The notes below the pieces were generated by a model, which did no database searches, was not told the origin of the DNA, and was given only the letters and a program-made list of their open reading frames with translations. The translations under genes and the position numbers were made by a program. From assembly GCF_004014775.2 (NCBI RefSeq), contig NZ_CP042808.1, positions 2,591,001 through 2,655,000 on the forward strand: a stretch of 64,000 nucleotides of DNA. Direction: 5' to 3'. Shown piece by piece: positions 39,693 through 47,893 of the stretch (position 1 is its first letter; every line of letters begins with the position of its first letter). The DNA comes from Acetobacter oryzoeni. Its GTDB lineage: Bacteria > Pseudomonadota > Alphaproteobacteria > Acetobacterales > Acetobacteraceae.

Positions 39693-40109
39693 GATGTTGT
39701 ATCCTTTTTAAATTTAAAGCCCGCCAGAGCAGGCACAAAAGAGTGTGAAACAGAACTTCATGGTTTGGTCGGCCCTCATCATAGAAGGACGAAGCCTAAC
39801 AGCAAGGGCATTCCGAACACGCCTGCTGTTCTCCCACCTTGAGCAAAGAGGCACCCGAAAGGAACGTCATTCCATGTGAGATACTTGCCTGCTCCATCCG
39901 TCAGCCTCTCACCAACCAGCAATCAACGGTGCAGAGCATACCAAAACCTCTTCCAAATTCTATTTGGAACACAAAGCATTGTTACACTTCACCACGCCGC
40001 GTGAAGACAAAAGCCCAGAATGTATTTAAGGAGAAATCTGCCGAGGGCAGAGGAGTAAACATCGCAAATCATCCATCTCCGGTTCCCTCGCCCGGCGATT
40101 AAACAAGAC
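39693..40109 (-). other. Long leader between the cobalamin riboswitch and cbtB
   Basis: About 417 bases with no gene recognised on the minus strand. An inverted-repeat-like element around AACAGCAGG and CCTTGCTGTT (about 39797-39830) may form a stem in the transcript, but no clear terminator with a T-tract was found. Confidence 0.4.
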
Positions 40110-40292
40110 AACAACGGCAGGTCTCCTGACTTGCGGGTCATTGCGCATTACTCAGCCTTCCCGATGCGAACACCAGTGACTGCCGCTTTATGCGGCTAAG
40201 GAGTAATAGGCTCTCCGCCTACAGTTGCGAGGGCAGTTGCCGACTGGGTTCCAAAGCAGGAACCTCCGGCATTCCCTTTCAAACCCGCTTGC
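40110..40292 (-). ncRNA. Cobalamin (AdoCbl/B12) riboswitch
   Basis: On the minus strand it reads AATGCCGGAGG, then AGCCTATTACTCC, GCAGTCACTGGTG, CGGGAAGGCTGAG and AAGTCAGGAGACCTGCC (the B12-box region) in the canonical order. It precedes cbtBA, a standard B12-repressed target. Ends are approximate. Confidence 0.95.
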
Positions 40293-40435
40293 GCGGGACC
40301 GTTGTAAGATGGCGCAACCCTTACCTTATTTTTGCTTCATATTTCAATCTTTGCCTGATTATGCAGGTATAACTCTTGCCAGAGCCGCCATTTTAACCCA
40401 CCTGTTTCTGCAGACTTTTCCCTGACTGGCGACTT

Positions 40436-41383
40436 ATGGACCAACGATACCGCATTCCCCCACTAGCCATGCTCAATGCCTTTACGGCGTTTGCACGCAC
40501 AGGCGGTATCAGACGGGCCGCAGCAGAACTGCGCGTAGATCACGCAGCCATAAGCCGCCACATTCGGGATCTGGAAAATATTTTAGGCACACCTTTACGG
40601 GATAAGGAAACAGGAACCCTTACATTAGCGGGTCACACTTATTATTCCCGCATCACCCCATTGCTGGAAGAACTGGCCACGGCCACGGCAGATATCCGCA
40701 ACCACACGCCCCCCCTTACCATTACCTGCGCGCATGGTTTTGCATACCATTGGTTGCTACCTCGGCTCTCCTCCTTTCGGCGCGCGCACCCTCAACTGGA
40801 AATCATGCTGCGCCCAGTAGATGCGAATACGGCTTTCCACGTTACGGGCGTGGAAACAGATAATCATGCTCATATCGGTTATGTGCGTGATGATGCCCCG
40901 TTAGCTGAACCCCGCAACACACGCAGCATGATTATTGCCCGGCCAGATGTTTTTCCGGTAGCTGCCCCCACATGTCTTACAGAACTGGGCGGGCAGCCCC
41001 GCACAACAGCAGATTTGCTCCGCGCACCCTTATTGCAGGAAGAAGATGAAGCCGAGTGGAAACTTTGGTTTCACGCACAAAATGTAGCCTGCACAAAACT
41101 ACCTGCCGCAACACGCCTGTGGCAGGCCCATATTACATTGGCGGCTGCCCGCGCCGGAGAAGGCATTGCTCTTGGCAATATTTTCCTGCTGGGAAATGAT
41201 CTTGAAACAGGCCACCTTGTGCGGGTGCAGCCTACGCAAACCCCTTTGCGAGAAGTAGCCCTAGGGGCCTATCTTCTGCGCGCTTCTACTGCCACATGGG
41301 AGAAAAAATCTCTCATCACGTTCCGAAACTGGCTTTTAGAACAGGTGGAACTGAAAACGCAAAGTACACATACCCTCCCTTAA
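40436..41383 (+). CDS. LysR-family transcriptional regulator (GcvA-like)
   Basis: 315 residues: an N-terminal HTH (AMLNAFTAFARTGGIRRAAAELRVDHAAISRHIRDLE) and a substrate-binding-like C-terminal domain (ITCAHGFAYHWLLPRLSSFRRAHPQLEI ... AARAGEGIALGNIFLL) of the GcvA type. It is divergent from the cobalamin riboswitch and cbtBA, and upstream of gabT in the same direction with a 160-base gap that contains its own hairpin (GGTGA...TCACC at about 41430-41446). Control of gabT is possible but unproven. Confidence 0.87.
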   Translation: MDQRYRIPPLAMLNAFTAFARTGGIRRAAAELRVDHAAISRHIRDLENILGTPLRDKETGTLTLAGHTYYSRITPLLEELATATADIRNHTPPLTITCAHGFAYHWLLPRLSSFRRAHPQLEIMLRPVDANTAFHVTGVETDNHAHIGYVRDDAPLAEPRNTRSMIIARPDVFPVAAPTCLTELGGQPRTTADLLRAPLLQEEDEAEWKLWFHAQNVACTKLPAATRLWQAHITLAAARAGEGIALGNIFLLGNDLETGHLVRVQPTQTPLREVALGAYLLRASTATWEKKSLITFRNWLLEQVELKTQSTHTLP

Positions 41384-41543
41384 AATGCAGTTAAGCGCCT
41401 ACGCAACGATATGAACGTGCTTAATTGCTGGTGACTTTTTATCACCACAGAGGCAACAAAAAATCTCCTCCCCCTCCCCCGCGAAACATTTTACGGAACA
41501 GAAACAACTTTGCCCGCAACATAGTTCCCGGGAGCCCATATTA

Positions 41544-42830
41544 ATGGCCACGAATAAAGACCTTCTGAACCGCCGCACCAATGCTGTGCCACGCGGCGTT
41601 GCTACCTCCACCCCCGTTTTTGCAGACCGCGCAGAAAATGCCGAAATCTGGGATGTGGAAGGCAAGCGCTATGTTGACTTTGCCGGCGGCATTGCCGTTC
41701 TGAACGTTGGCCATCGCCACCCAAAAGTGATGGATGCTGTTAAAAAGCAGCTAGACCGTTTTACTCATACGGCTTTTCAGGTTTCTGCTTACGAGCCCTA
41801 TATTGAGCTGGCTGAAAAGCTGAATGCCCGCGCACCGTTTTCTGGCGATGCCAAAACCATTTTTTTCACCACGGGTGGTGAAGCTACAGAAAACGCCGTA
41901 AAAATTGCGCGTGCAGCAACTGGCCGCAATGGCGTGATTGCGTTCTGCGGCGGCTTCCATGGCCGCACGCTGCTGGCTTCTGCGCTTACGGGTAAGGTTC
42001 TGCCTTACAAAGCACCCTTCGGCACATTGCCGGGCGAAGTTTACCACATCCCCTTCCCCGATGATCATGACATCACGGTGGAAGACAGCCTGAAGATGCT
42101 GAACTTCCTGTTTGCAGCTGATATCTCCCCCAACAATGTGGCTGCCATTATTATTGAGCCTGTGCAGGGTGAAGGCGGCTTCCGCGTTGCCCCTACAGCA
42201 CTGCTCAAACACCTGCGCGCTATTTGCGACCAGCACGGCATTAAGCTGATTGCAGATGAAGTGCAGAGCGGCTTTGCCCGTACTGGCAAGCTATTTGGTA
42301 TTGAGCATTCTGGCGTAGAACCCGATCTGGTGTGCATTGCCAAATCTCTGGCAGGCGGTTTCCCGCTTTCCGGCGTGATTGGCCGTGCAGAACTGATGGA
42401 TTCCGTGCCTCCGGGTGGCTTGGGTGGCACATATGCTGGCGCGCCGCTGGGCTGTGCTGCTGGCTTGGCCGTGCTGGATATTATTGAAGAAGAAAAGCTT
42501 CTGGACCGCGCCAACAGCATGGGTGAACGCCTGAAAGCCCGCATTGCAGGCTGGCACAAGCGCACAGATATGCTGCCTGTCAGCATGCCACGTGGGCTGG
42601 GCGCAATGGTTGCCTTTGATATTTTGGAACATCATGCTGGTGTGGAACAGCGCAAAGGCTTTGGTTCCAAACTATGTGCCCGTGCCTGTGAAAAAGGCTT
42701 GATCCTTCTGGCCTGTGGTGTGCAGGGCGCTACCATCCGCATTCTGACACCGCTGACCGCATCTGATGAACTGGTTGATGAAGGCTTGGACATCATCGAA
42801 CAGATTCTGCTGGAAGAAGCAAAAGCCTGA
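41544..42830 (+). CDS. gabT: 4-aminobutyrate aminotransferase (class III, PLP)
   Basis: Transfers the amino group of GABA to 2-oxoglutarate, giving succinate semialdehyde. The 428-residue protein has VDFAGGIAVLNVGHRHP, the FFTTGGEATENAVKIARA cofactor segment, FCGGFHGRT, EPVQGEGGF, DEVQSGFARTG, and the Schiff-base lysine in CIAKSLAGGFPLSG. No succinate semialdehyde dehydrogenase gene is adjacent. GGGAG stands 11 bases before the ATG. Confidence 0.95.
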   Translation: MATNKDLLNRRTNAVPRGVATSTPVFADRAENAEIWDVEGKRYVDFAGGIAVLNVGHRHPKVMDAVKKQLDRFTHTAFQVSAYEPYIELAEKLNARAPFSGDAKTIFFTTGGEATENAVKIARAATGRNGVIAFCGGFHGRTLLASALTGKVLPYKAPFGTLPGEVYHIPFPDDHDITVEDSLKMLNFLFAADISPNNVAAIIIEPVQGEGGFRVAPTALLKHLRAICDQHGIKLIADEVQSGFARTGKLFGIEHSGVEPDLVCIAKSLAGGFPLSGVIGRAELMDSVPPGGLGGTYAGAPLGCAAGLAVLDIIEEEKLLDRANSMGERLKARIAGWHKRTDMLPVSMPRGLGAMVAFDILEHHAGVEQRKGFGSKLCARACEKGLILLACGVQGATIRILTPLTASDELVDEGLDIIEQILLEEAKA

Positions 42831-42854
42831 TCTGCATTTTTCTGCAGTCATCAG

Positions 42855-42890
42855 CAAAAAGGCGGCCTTTCTTGGGGCCGCCTTTTTCTT
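42855..42890 (+). terminator. Rho-independent terminator behind gabT
   Basis: AAAAAGGCGGCC pairs with GGCCGCCTTTTT around a TTTCTTGG loop, with a T-run. Confidence 0.92.
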
Positions 42891-43005
42891 TGCCTTGTCA
42901 TATATTTTTAAAATCAGAATTCATTTCACCAAATATATCGTCATAGTCAGGCCATCATTCCTGCTTACTCTTGAAAATAACGATCAAGAAAAACAGGAGG
43001 CCAGA

Positions 43006-43113
43006 ATGACAGCATTTGGCGCGTATTGGCTGCAAATACAAAATTCTTTTCGCAAATTACTGCAAACTTTGCACAATTTAAAAATGCGCAAAGCCGCACA
43101 TATCAAACATTAA
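43006..43113 (+). CDS. Possible small protein, 35 residues
   Basis: A short ORF with an unusually strong ribosome-binding site (CAGGAGG, 5 bases before ATG). The product MTAFGAYWLQIQNSFRKLLQ... is basic and amphipathic-helix-like at its C-terminal half, ending KMRKAAHIKH. It sits alone between the gabT terminator and another terminator at 43147. No family recognised; too short to be sure it is real. Confidence 0.45.
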   Translation: MTAFGAYWLQIQNSFRKLLQTLHNLKMRKAAHIKH

Positions 43114-43146
43114 ATACGCCATCCCTCCTGTTCTTGCGCAAACAAC

Positions 43147-43188
43147 AAAAAAGCCCGCCTACCATCAAAGGTAGAGCGGGCTTTTTTA
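43147..43188. terminator. Bidirectional rho-independent terminator
   Basis: AAAAAAGCCCGCT-type stem (AAGCCCGCCTACC with GGTAGAGCGGGCTT) flanked by A and T runs, between the possible small gene and the convergent 11-mer-repeat gene. Confidence 0.9.
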
Positions 43189-43204
43189 GCGCCGTTATGC
43201 AGCG

Positions 43205-43762
43205 TTATTTTTTGTCATCAGAAAACGTGTTCTGACCCCACCGGCCAACATCGTGCGCGGCATTTTCTGTACCTTCCTTGGTCTTGTTCCAAGCGTGCTC
43301 GGTGCCTTCACTTGTTTTATCCCAAGCTTTGCGAGAACCGTCCTTGGTTTTGTCCCAAGCGTGCTCGGTCCCTTCGCTTGTCTTGTTCCAAACCTTGTGA
43401 GAGCCCTCTTTGGTTTTGTCCCAAGTTTTTTCCGTACCTTCGCGGGTTTTATCCCAGGCGTTATGGGTGCCTTCTTTGGTCTTATCCCATGCCTTTTCAC
43501 TGCCCTCGGTGGTCTTGTCCCAAGTTTTGCGGGTGCCGTCCTTGGTTTTGTCCCACGCTTTTTCTGTGCCGTTGCTTGTCTTTTCCCAAGCCTTGTTCGT
43601 GCCTTCCTTGGTCTTGTTCCAAGCATGCTCGGTTCCTTGGCGGGTGTTATCCCATGCGCGGCCCAGCATGCCTTCCTCAGCGTGAGCGCAAGGCAGGCTT
43701 AAAGCAAACATGGCAGCACCCAGCAGAGTTGTAGCGGCCGTCCGAAAAGAATTATGAGACAC
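43205..43762 (-). CDS. Exported LEA-like protein of tandem 11-residue repeats
   Basis: 185 residues from the preferred start. A signal peptide (TAATTLLGAAMFALSLPCAHA) is followed by about 12 contiguous 11-residue repeats with the pattern (K/H)AWDKTKEGTE, then a short tail (NAAHDVGRWGQNTFSDDKK). The 11-mer, hydrophilic, Lys/Glu/Thr-rich pattern recalls group 3 LEA proteins and amphipathic helices, with one Trp per repeat. Location should be periplasmic. The GTG at 43762 has AAGAGG 9 bases upstream, whereas the ATG at 43771 touches the same AAGAGG, so GTG is chosen. ruvX lies about 100 bases upstream on the same strand. Confidence 0.8.
   Translation of the reverse strand: MSHNSFRTAATTLLGAAMFALSLPCAHAEEGMLGRAWDNTRQGTEHAWNKTKEGTNKAWEKTSNGTEKAWDKTKDGTRKTWDKTTEGSEKAWDKTKEGTHNAWDKTREGTEKTWDKTKEGSHKVWNKTSEGTEHAWDKTKDGSRKAWDKTSEGTEHAWNKTKEGTENAAHDVGRWGQNTFSDDKK
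43265..43660 (-). repeat. 33-base tandem repeat array, about 12 units, inside the LEA-like gene
   Basis: Twelve uninterrupted 33-base units encode the 11-residue repeats. Units differ at several codon positions, so they are diverged rather than freshly duplicated. Central consensus: TGGGACAAAACCAAGGAAGG on the coding strand. Confidence 0.9.
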
Positions 43763-43863
43763 GAGATACATCCTCTTAAGTGAAAACCTTATTGCTAAAG
43801 GTAAGTATTCAAAGGCTTTATGGCAAATGTACGCCACATCCGTGGCAGTTCTGCCAAACACGT

Positions 43864-44328
43864 TTAACGCGGCAGAGAGTCCAGCGCGGCCTGCAAGATA
43901 TAGGCCGCAGCCAGCCGATCCACCATTTCTGCCCGCCGCGCGCGGGAGAGATCAGCTTCATCAATAAGCATACGATTCACTGCGGATGAAGAAAGGCGTT
44001 CATCCCACTGGCATACAGGCAAGCCTGTCTGTTCTGAAAGCGCAAGCGCCCAATCTCGGCTGGCCTGCGCCGCTGGACCAAAGGACCCATCTAAGGAAAG
44101 GGGAATCCCCACAACCATGCCGCCAATTTCGTGTTCTTTGGCAAGATCACGAATAAAGCTGGCCATTTGCCCTAGTTTCCCGCGTTTTACCGTTTGGAAT
44201 GGTGAGGCCACCATGCGGGAAACATCGGAAAGCGCCAGCCCCACCTGCTTTTTGCCGGGGTCTATCCCTAGCAGGCGTGCGTGTCTGGGCAGGGTTGCAA
44301 CAAGGTCTGTCAGGCTAAGCAGTGTCAT
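43864..44328 (-). CDS. ruvX: Holliday junction resolvase-like protein RuvX/YqgF
   Basis: 154 residues with an RNase H-like fold: RLLGIDPGKKQVGLALSD (first acidic residue), VVGIPLSLDGSFGPAA, and LPVCQWDERLSSSAVNRMLIDEADLSR. The family takes part in 16S rRNA 5'-end processing and was also proposed as a resolvase. It is divergent from gatC with about 80 bases between start codons. Confidence 0.93.
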   Translation of the reverse strand: MTLLSLTDLVATLPRHARLLGIDPGKKQVGLALSDVSRMVASPFQTVKRGKLGQMASFIRDLAKEHEIGGMVVGIPLSLDGSFGPAAQASRDWALALSEQTGLPVCQWDERLSSSAVNRMLIDEADLSRARRAEMVDRLAAAYILQAALDSLPR

Positions 44329-44408
44329 ACGGACGGTATGTTGCCTTTCGCGCGATTATGCTAGGTGCTTTCTTCCTATTGAGATCAAGAAAAGAGGGGT
44401 CCGCTTTC

Positions 44409-44696
44409 ATGTCGCTAGACCTTGCGACCACCCGCCGCATTGCCAAACTGGCCCGTATCGGGCTGGAAGAGCATGAGCTTGAAGCCACACGCCAGAAGCT
44501 GAACGGTATTCTGGGCTGGATTGACCAGCTTGCCGAAGTGGATGTGGAAGGCGTTCCCCCCATGGTGGGGACAGAAACCGAAACCCTGCGCCAGCGGGAA
44601 GACAAGGTAACAGACGGCAACTGCCGTGATGCCCTGCTGGCCTGTGCGCCAGAAACATCTGGCCCCTTCTATACAGTACCCAAGGTGGTGGAATAA
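44409..44696 (+). CDS. gatC: Asp-tRNA(Asn)/Glu-tRNA(Gln) amidotransferase subunit C
   Basis: 95-residue subunit that stabilises Gat[36 protein letters not shown] and the C-terminal [19 protein letters not shown] at 44409 is the family start; the open frame reaches back to 44322 but that part overlaps ruvX. It precedes gatA with a one-base overlap (TAATG). Confidence 0.95.
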   Translation: MSLDLATTRRIAKLARIGLEEHELEATRQKLNGILGWIDQLAEVDVEGVPPMVGTETETLRQREDKVTDGNCRDALLACAPETSGPFYTVPKVVE

Positions 44697-46183
44697 TGCT
44701 GACCGGACTGACGCTCACCCAAGCGCGTGAAGGGCTTGCCGCCCGCAAATTTTCTGCACGGGAACTGGCCAAAGCCCAACTGGACGCCATTGCCCGCCTG
44801 AACCCGGTGCTGAACGCTTATATTACCGTGTTGCCAGCAGAAACAGTTCTGGCCGCGGCAGATGCAGCAGATGCCCGTTACGCCGCAGGCACTGCCGGCC
44901 TTATGGATGGTCTGCCCATTGGCGTAAAAGATCTGTTCTGCACCAAAGGCGTGCGCACCACGGCTGCCAGCAAGATGCTGGAAAACTTTGTACCGCCTTA
45001 TGAAAGCACAGTAACGGCCAACCTGCTGAAAGCGGGTGCGGTTTTCCTTGGCAAAACCAACCTTGATGAATTTGCCATGGGCTCTGCCAACATCACATCA
45101 GCTTTCGGGCCCGTGGCAAGCCCGTGGAAGCGCAAGGATGATCCCTCCGCCACACTGGTGCCGGGTGGATCTTCCGGTGGGTCTTCCGCCGCTGTTGCTG
45201 CGGGCTTGGGCCTTGCTGCCACAGGCACGGATACAGGTGGTTCCATCCGCCAGCCTGCCGCGTATTGCGGTATTGTGGGGCTGAAGCCCACCTATGGCCG
45301 TTGCAGCCGCTGGGGCACCATTGCTTTCGCAAGTTCGCTCGATCAGGCAGGCCCCATGACACGCAGCGTGGCAGATGCCGGGTTGATGCTGGAAGCCATG
45401 GCTGGCTTTGATGAAAAAGACAGCACGTGCTCAAACCGCCCTGTGCCCGCTTTTAGCAAAGCTATTGGCAAAAGCGTAAAGGGCCTGCGCGTGGGTATTC
45501 CTACAGAATATCGCTCCCCCAATCTGCCAGCAGAAGTTGTGGCCATGTGGGAACAGGGCATTGCGTGGCTGAAAGAAGCAGGCTGCGAGATTGTGGATGT
45601 TTCTCTCCCACACACCAAATACGGCCTGACCACTTACTACATTATTGCTCCGGCTGAATGCTCCTCCAACCTGGCGCGTTATGATGGCATCCGCTTTGGT
45701 ATCCGCAAGGATGCGCCTACGCTGGATGGTGTGTATGAAGCCACACGCGCCGCAGGGTTTGGTGCAGAAGTGCGCAACCGTATCCTGATGGGCACCTACG
45801 TGCTTTCTGCTGGCTATTACGATGCTTACTATCTGAAAGCCCAGAAAGTCCGCACCCTTATCAAGCGCGATTTTGAACAGGCGTTTGAAAATGTGGATGT
45901 GCTGCTAACCCCCACCGCGCCGTCTACTGCCTTTGCGCAGGGTGAAAACATGGATGACCCGGTGCAGATGTATCTGAACGACATCTTTACCGTGCCCGCC
46001 AGCATGGCCGGGGTGCCTGCCCTTTCCGTTCCGGTTGGGCTGAATGGTAATGGCCTGCCGCTGGGGCTGCAGGTCATTGGCAAACATTTTGATGAAGAAA
46101 CCGTGCTGTCCATTGGCGGCGCGTTAGAAGCGGCGGCAGGCTTTACGCACCTTCCGTCCGTACATGCGGGAGCAGGCGCATGA
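44696..46183 (+). CDS. gatA: Asp-tRNA(Asn)/Glu-tRNA(Gln) amidotransferase subunit A
   Basis: 495-residue amidase that releases ammonia from glutamine. The Ser-cisSer-Lys triad is visible in [10 protein letters not shown] (Lys), [15 protein letters not shown] and [12 protein letters not shown]. It acts with GatB and GatC to make Gln-tRNA(Gln) and Asn-tRNA(Asn) from mischarged precursors, as expected in a bacterium lacking one of those synthetases. The stop overlaps the gatB start (ATGA). Confidence 0.97.
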   Translation: MLTGLTLTQAREGLAARKFSARELAKAQLDAIARLNPVLNAYITVLPAETVLAAADAADARYAAGTAGLMDGLPIGVKDLFCTKGVRTTAASKMLENFVPPYESTVTANLLKAGAVFLGKTNLDEFAMGSANITSAFGPVASPWKRKDDPSATLVPGGSSGGSSAAVAAGLGLAATGTDTGGSIRQPAAYCGIVGLKPTYGRCSRWGTIAFASSLDQAGPMTRSVADAGLMLEAMAGFDEKDSTCSNRPVPAFSKAIGKSVKGLRVGIPTEYRSPNLPAEVVAMWEQGIAWLKEAGCEIVDVSLPHTKYGLTTYYIIAPAECSSNLARYDGIRFGIRKDAPTLDGVYEATRAAGFGAEVRNRILMGTYVLSAGYYDAYYLKAQKVRTLIKRDFEQAFENVDVLLTPTAPSTAFAQGENMDDPVQMYLNDIFTVPASMAGVPALSVPVGLNGNGLPLGLQVIGKHFDEETVLSIGGALEAAAGFTHLPSVHAGAGA

Positions 46184-47634
46184 GCTACGTAATTGAAGGT
46201 AAAACCGGCCCGTGGGAAATTGTGGTGGGGTTGGAAGTGCATGCACAGGTTATCAGCCAGTCCAAGCTGTTTTCCGGTGCTTCCACAAAGTTTGGGGGTG
46301 ACCCGAACACACAGGTCAGCCTTGTTGATGCGGCTTTCCCCGGCATGCTGCCTGTTATCAACAAAGAATGCGTGGCGCAGGCCATCCGCACCGGGTTGGG
46401 GCTGAATGCCCAGATCAACCTGTTCAGCCGGTTTGACCGTAAAAACTACTTTTACGCCGACCTGCCGCAGGGTTACCAGATCAGCCAGTTCGAGCACCCC
46501 ATCATCGGCAAGGGCTCTATCGAAATTGAGCTTCAGAGCGGTGAAACGCGCCAGATTGGCATTACCCGCCTGCATCTGGAACAGGACGCCGGTAAGCTGC
46601 TGCATGATCAGGACCCCACAAAATCCTTCGTGGACCTGAACCGCGCCGGCGTGGCCCTGATGGAAATTGTGAGCGAACCCGATATTCGCGAACCAGAAGA
46701 AGCTGGGGCTTACCTGCGTAAGCTGCGCCAGATTCTGCGCTATCTGGGCACGTGTGATGGCAACATGGAAGAAGGCTCCATGCGTGCGGACGTAAACGTT
46801 TCTGTGCGCAAGGCGGGTGAGCCTTTCCGCACCCGTTGCGAGATCAAGAACGTCAACTCCATCCGCTTTGTTATGCAGGCCATTGAAGTGGAAGCCACGC
46901 GCCAGATTGAAATCTGGGAAAACGGTGGCGAAGTTGATCAGGAAACACGCCTGTTTGATCCGGGCCGCGGTGAAACCCGCACCATGCGCTCTAAGGAAGA
47001 TGCGCATGATTACCGCTACTTCCCAGATCCTGACCTGCTGCCGCTGGTGGTAGAACAGGCATGGGTGGATGAGCTGAAATCCAAGCTGCCAGAACTGCCT
47101 GATGCAAAGCGTGCGCGCTTCCAGAAAGACTACGGCATTCCATCCTACGATGCTGGCGTGCTGGTTGCAGAACAGGCTGTGGCGGATTTTTACGAAACCG
47201 TGGCCAAAGGGCGCGATGGCAAGCTGGCGGCAAGCTGGGTGATTGGTGATCTGTTTGCGGCCCTTAACCGCACCAGCAACATCATTGAAACCAGCCCTGT
47301 CAGCGCGGCCTCCTTGGGCAAAATGCTTGATCTGATTGCTGATGGCACCATCAACGGCAAGATCGCCAAGGAAGTGTTTGAAGACATGGTGGAAACCGGT
47401 GATAGCCCGGATGCCATTGTGGAACGCAAAGGCCTGCGGCAGGTCACCGATACAGGTGTGATTGATGCTGCCATTGCCGCTATTTTGGAAAAACATGCGG
47501 ATAAGGTGGCAGAATACCGTGGCGGCAAAGACAAGCTGTTCGGATTCTTTGTGGGTCAGGTCATGAAGGAAACCAAAGGCAAGGCAAACCCGGCCCTGGT
47601 AAATTCGGCCCTGAAGGCTCAGCTAGACGGCTAA
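46180..47634 (+). CDS. gatB: Asp-tRNA(Asn)/Glu-tRNA(Gln) amidotransferase subunit B
   Basis: 484-residue kinase-like subunit that activates the mischarged t[53 protein letters not shown] and [25 protein letters not shown] are all typical, followed by the YqeY-like helical tail ([21 protein letters not shown]). It is the last gene of gatCAB. Confidence 0.97.
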   Translation: MSYVIEGKTGPWEIVVGLEVHAQVISQSKLFSGASTKFGGDPNTQVSLVDAAFPGMLPVINKECVAQAIRTGLGLNAQINLFSRFDRKNYFYADLPQGYQISQFEHPIIGKGSIEIELQSGETRQIGITRLHLEQDAGKLLHDQDPTKSFVDLNRAGVALMEIVSEPDIREPEEAGAYLRKLRQILRYLGTCDGNMEEGSMRADVNVSVRKAGEPFRTRCEIKNVNSIRFVMQAIEVEATRQIEIWENGGEVDQETRLFDPGRGETRTMRSKEDAHDYRYFPDPDLLPLVVEQAWVDELKSKLPELPDAKRARFQKDYGIPSYDAGVLVAEQAVADFYETVAKGRDGKLAASWVIGDLFAALNRTSNIIETSPVSAASLGKMLDLIADGTINGKIAKEVFEDMVETGDSPDAIVERKGLRQVTDTGVIDAAIAAILEKHADKVAEYRGGKDKLFGFFVGQVMKETKGKANPALVNSALKAQLDG

Positions 47635-47736
47635 AATCTACAATTTGAAAAAATAAGTTTTCAGGGGGTTTGACGGAACGCGTTGAACCCCCTAAAAGCA
47701 GCGGTGCAAACGTCGTGTATGTTCGCACTCTTCGGC

Positions 47737-47829
47737 GGAGGGGTGGCCGAGTGGCTGAAGGCGGCGGTTTGCTAAACCGTTATACGATGTCAAGTCGTAT
47801 CGAGGGTTCGAATCCCTTCCCCTCCGCCA
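47737..47829 (+). tRNA. tRNA-Ser(GCT)
   Basis: Acceptor GGAGGGG pairs with CCCCTCC, the anticodon loop reads TTGCTAA (anticodon GCT), and a long variable arm (type II tRNA) sits before the TTCGAAT T-loop. CCA is encoded. Confidence 0.97.
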
Positions 47830-47893
47830 GAGATGAAAATCTCCCCAAACTTCCTATGCACATATTTTTTGGTCTCTTCCGCGCCAAGGCGCG

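Noticed and set aside
39839..40102. 87-codon plus-strand frame in the cbtB leader
   Set aside because: Opposite strand to the riboswitch transcript, no ribosome-binding site and no domain; judged chance.
43265..43660. Regular 33-base periodicity that at first sight resembles a CRISPR array
   Set aside because: The units are contiguous without unique spacers and keep one reading frame coding for 11-residue repeats; no cas genes nearby.
45829..47496. 555-codon open frame on the minus strand
   Set aside because: Antisense to gatA and gatB, both with complete catalytic motifs; no ribosome-binding site or domain supports it.
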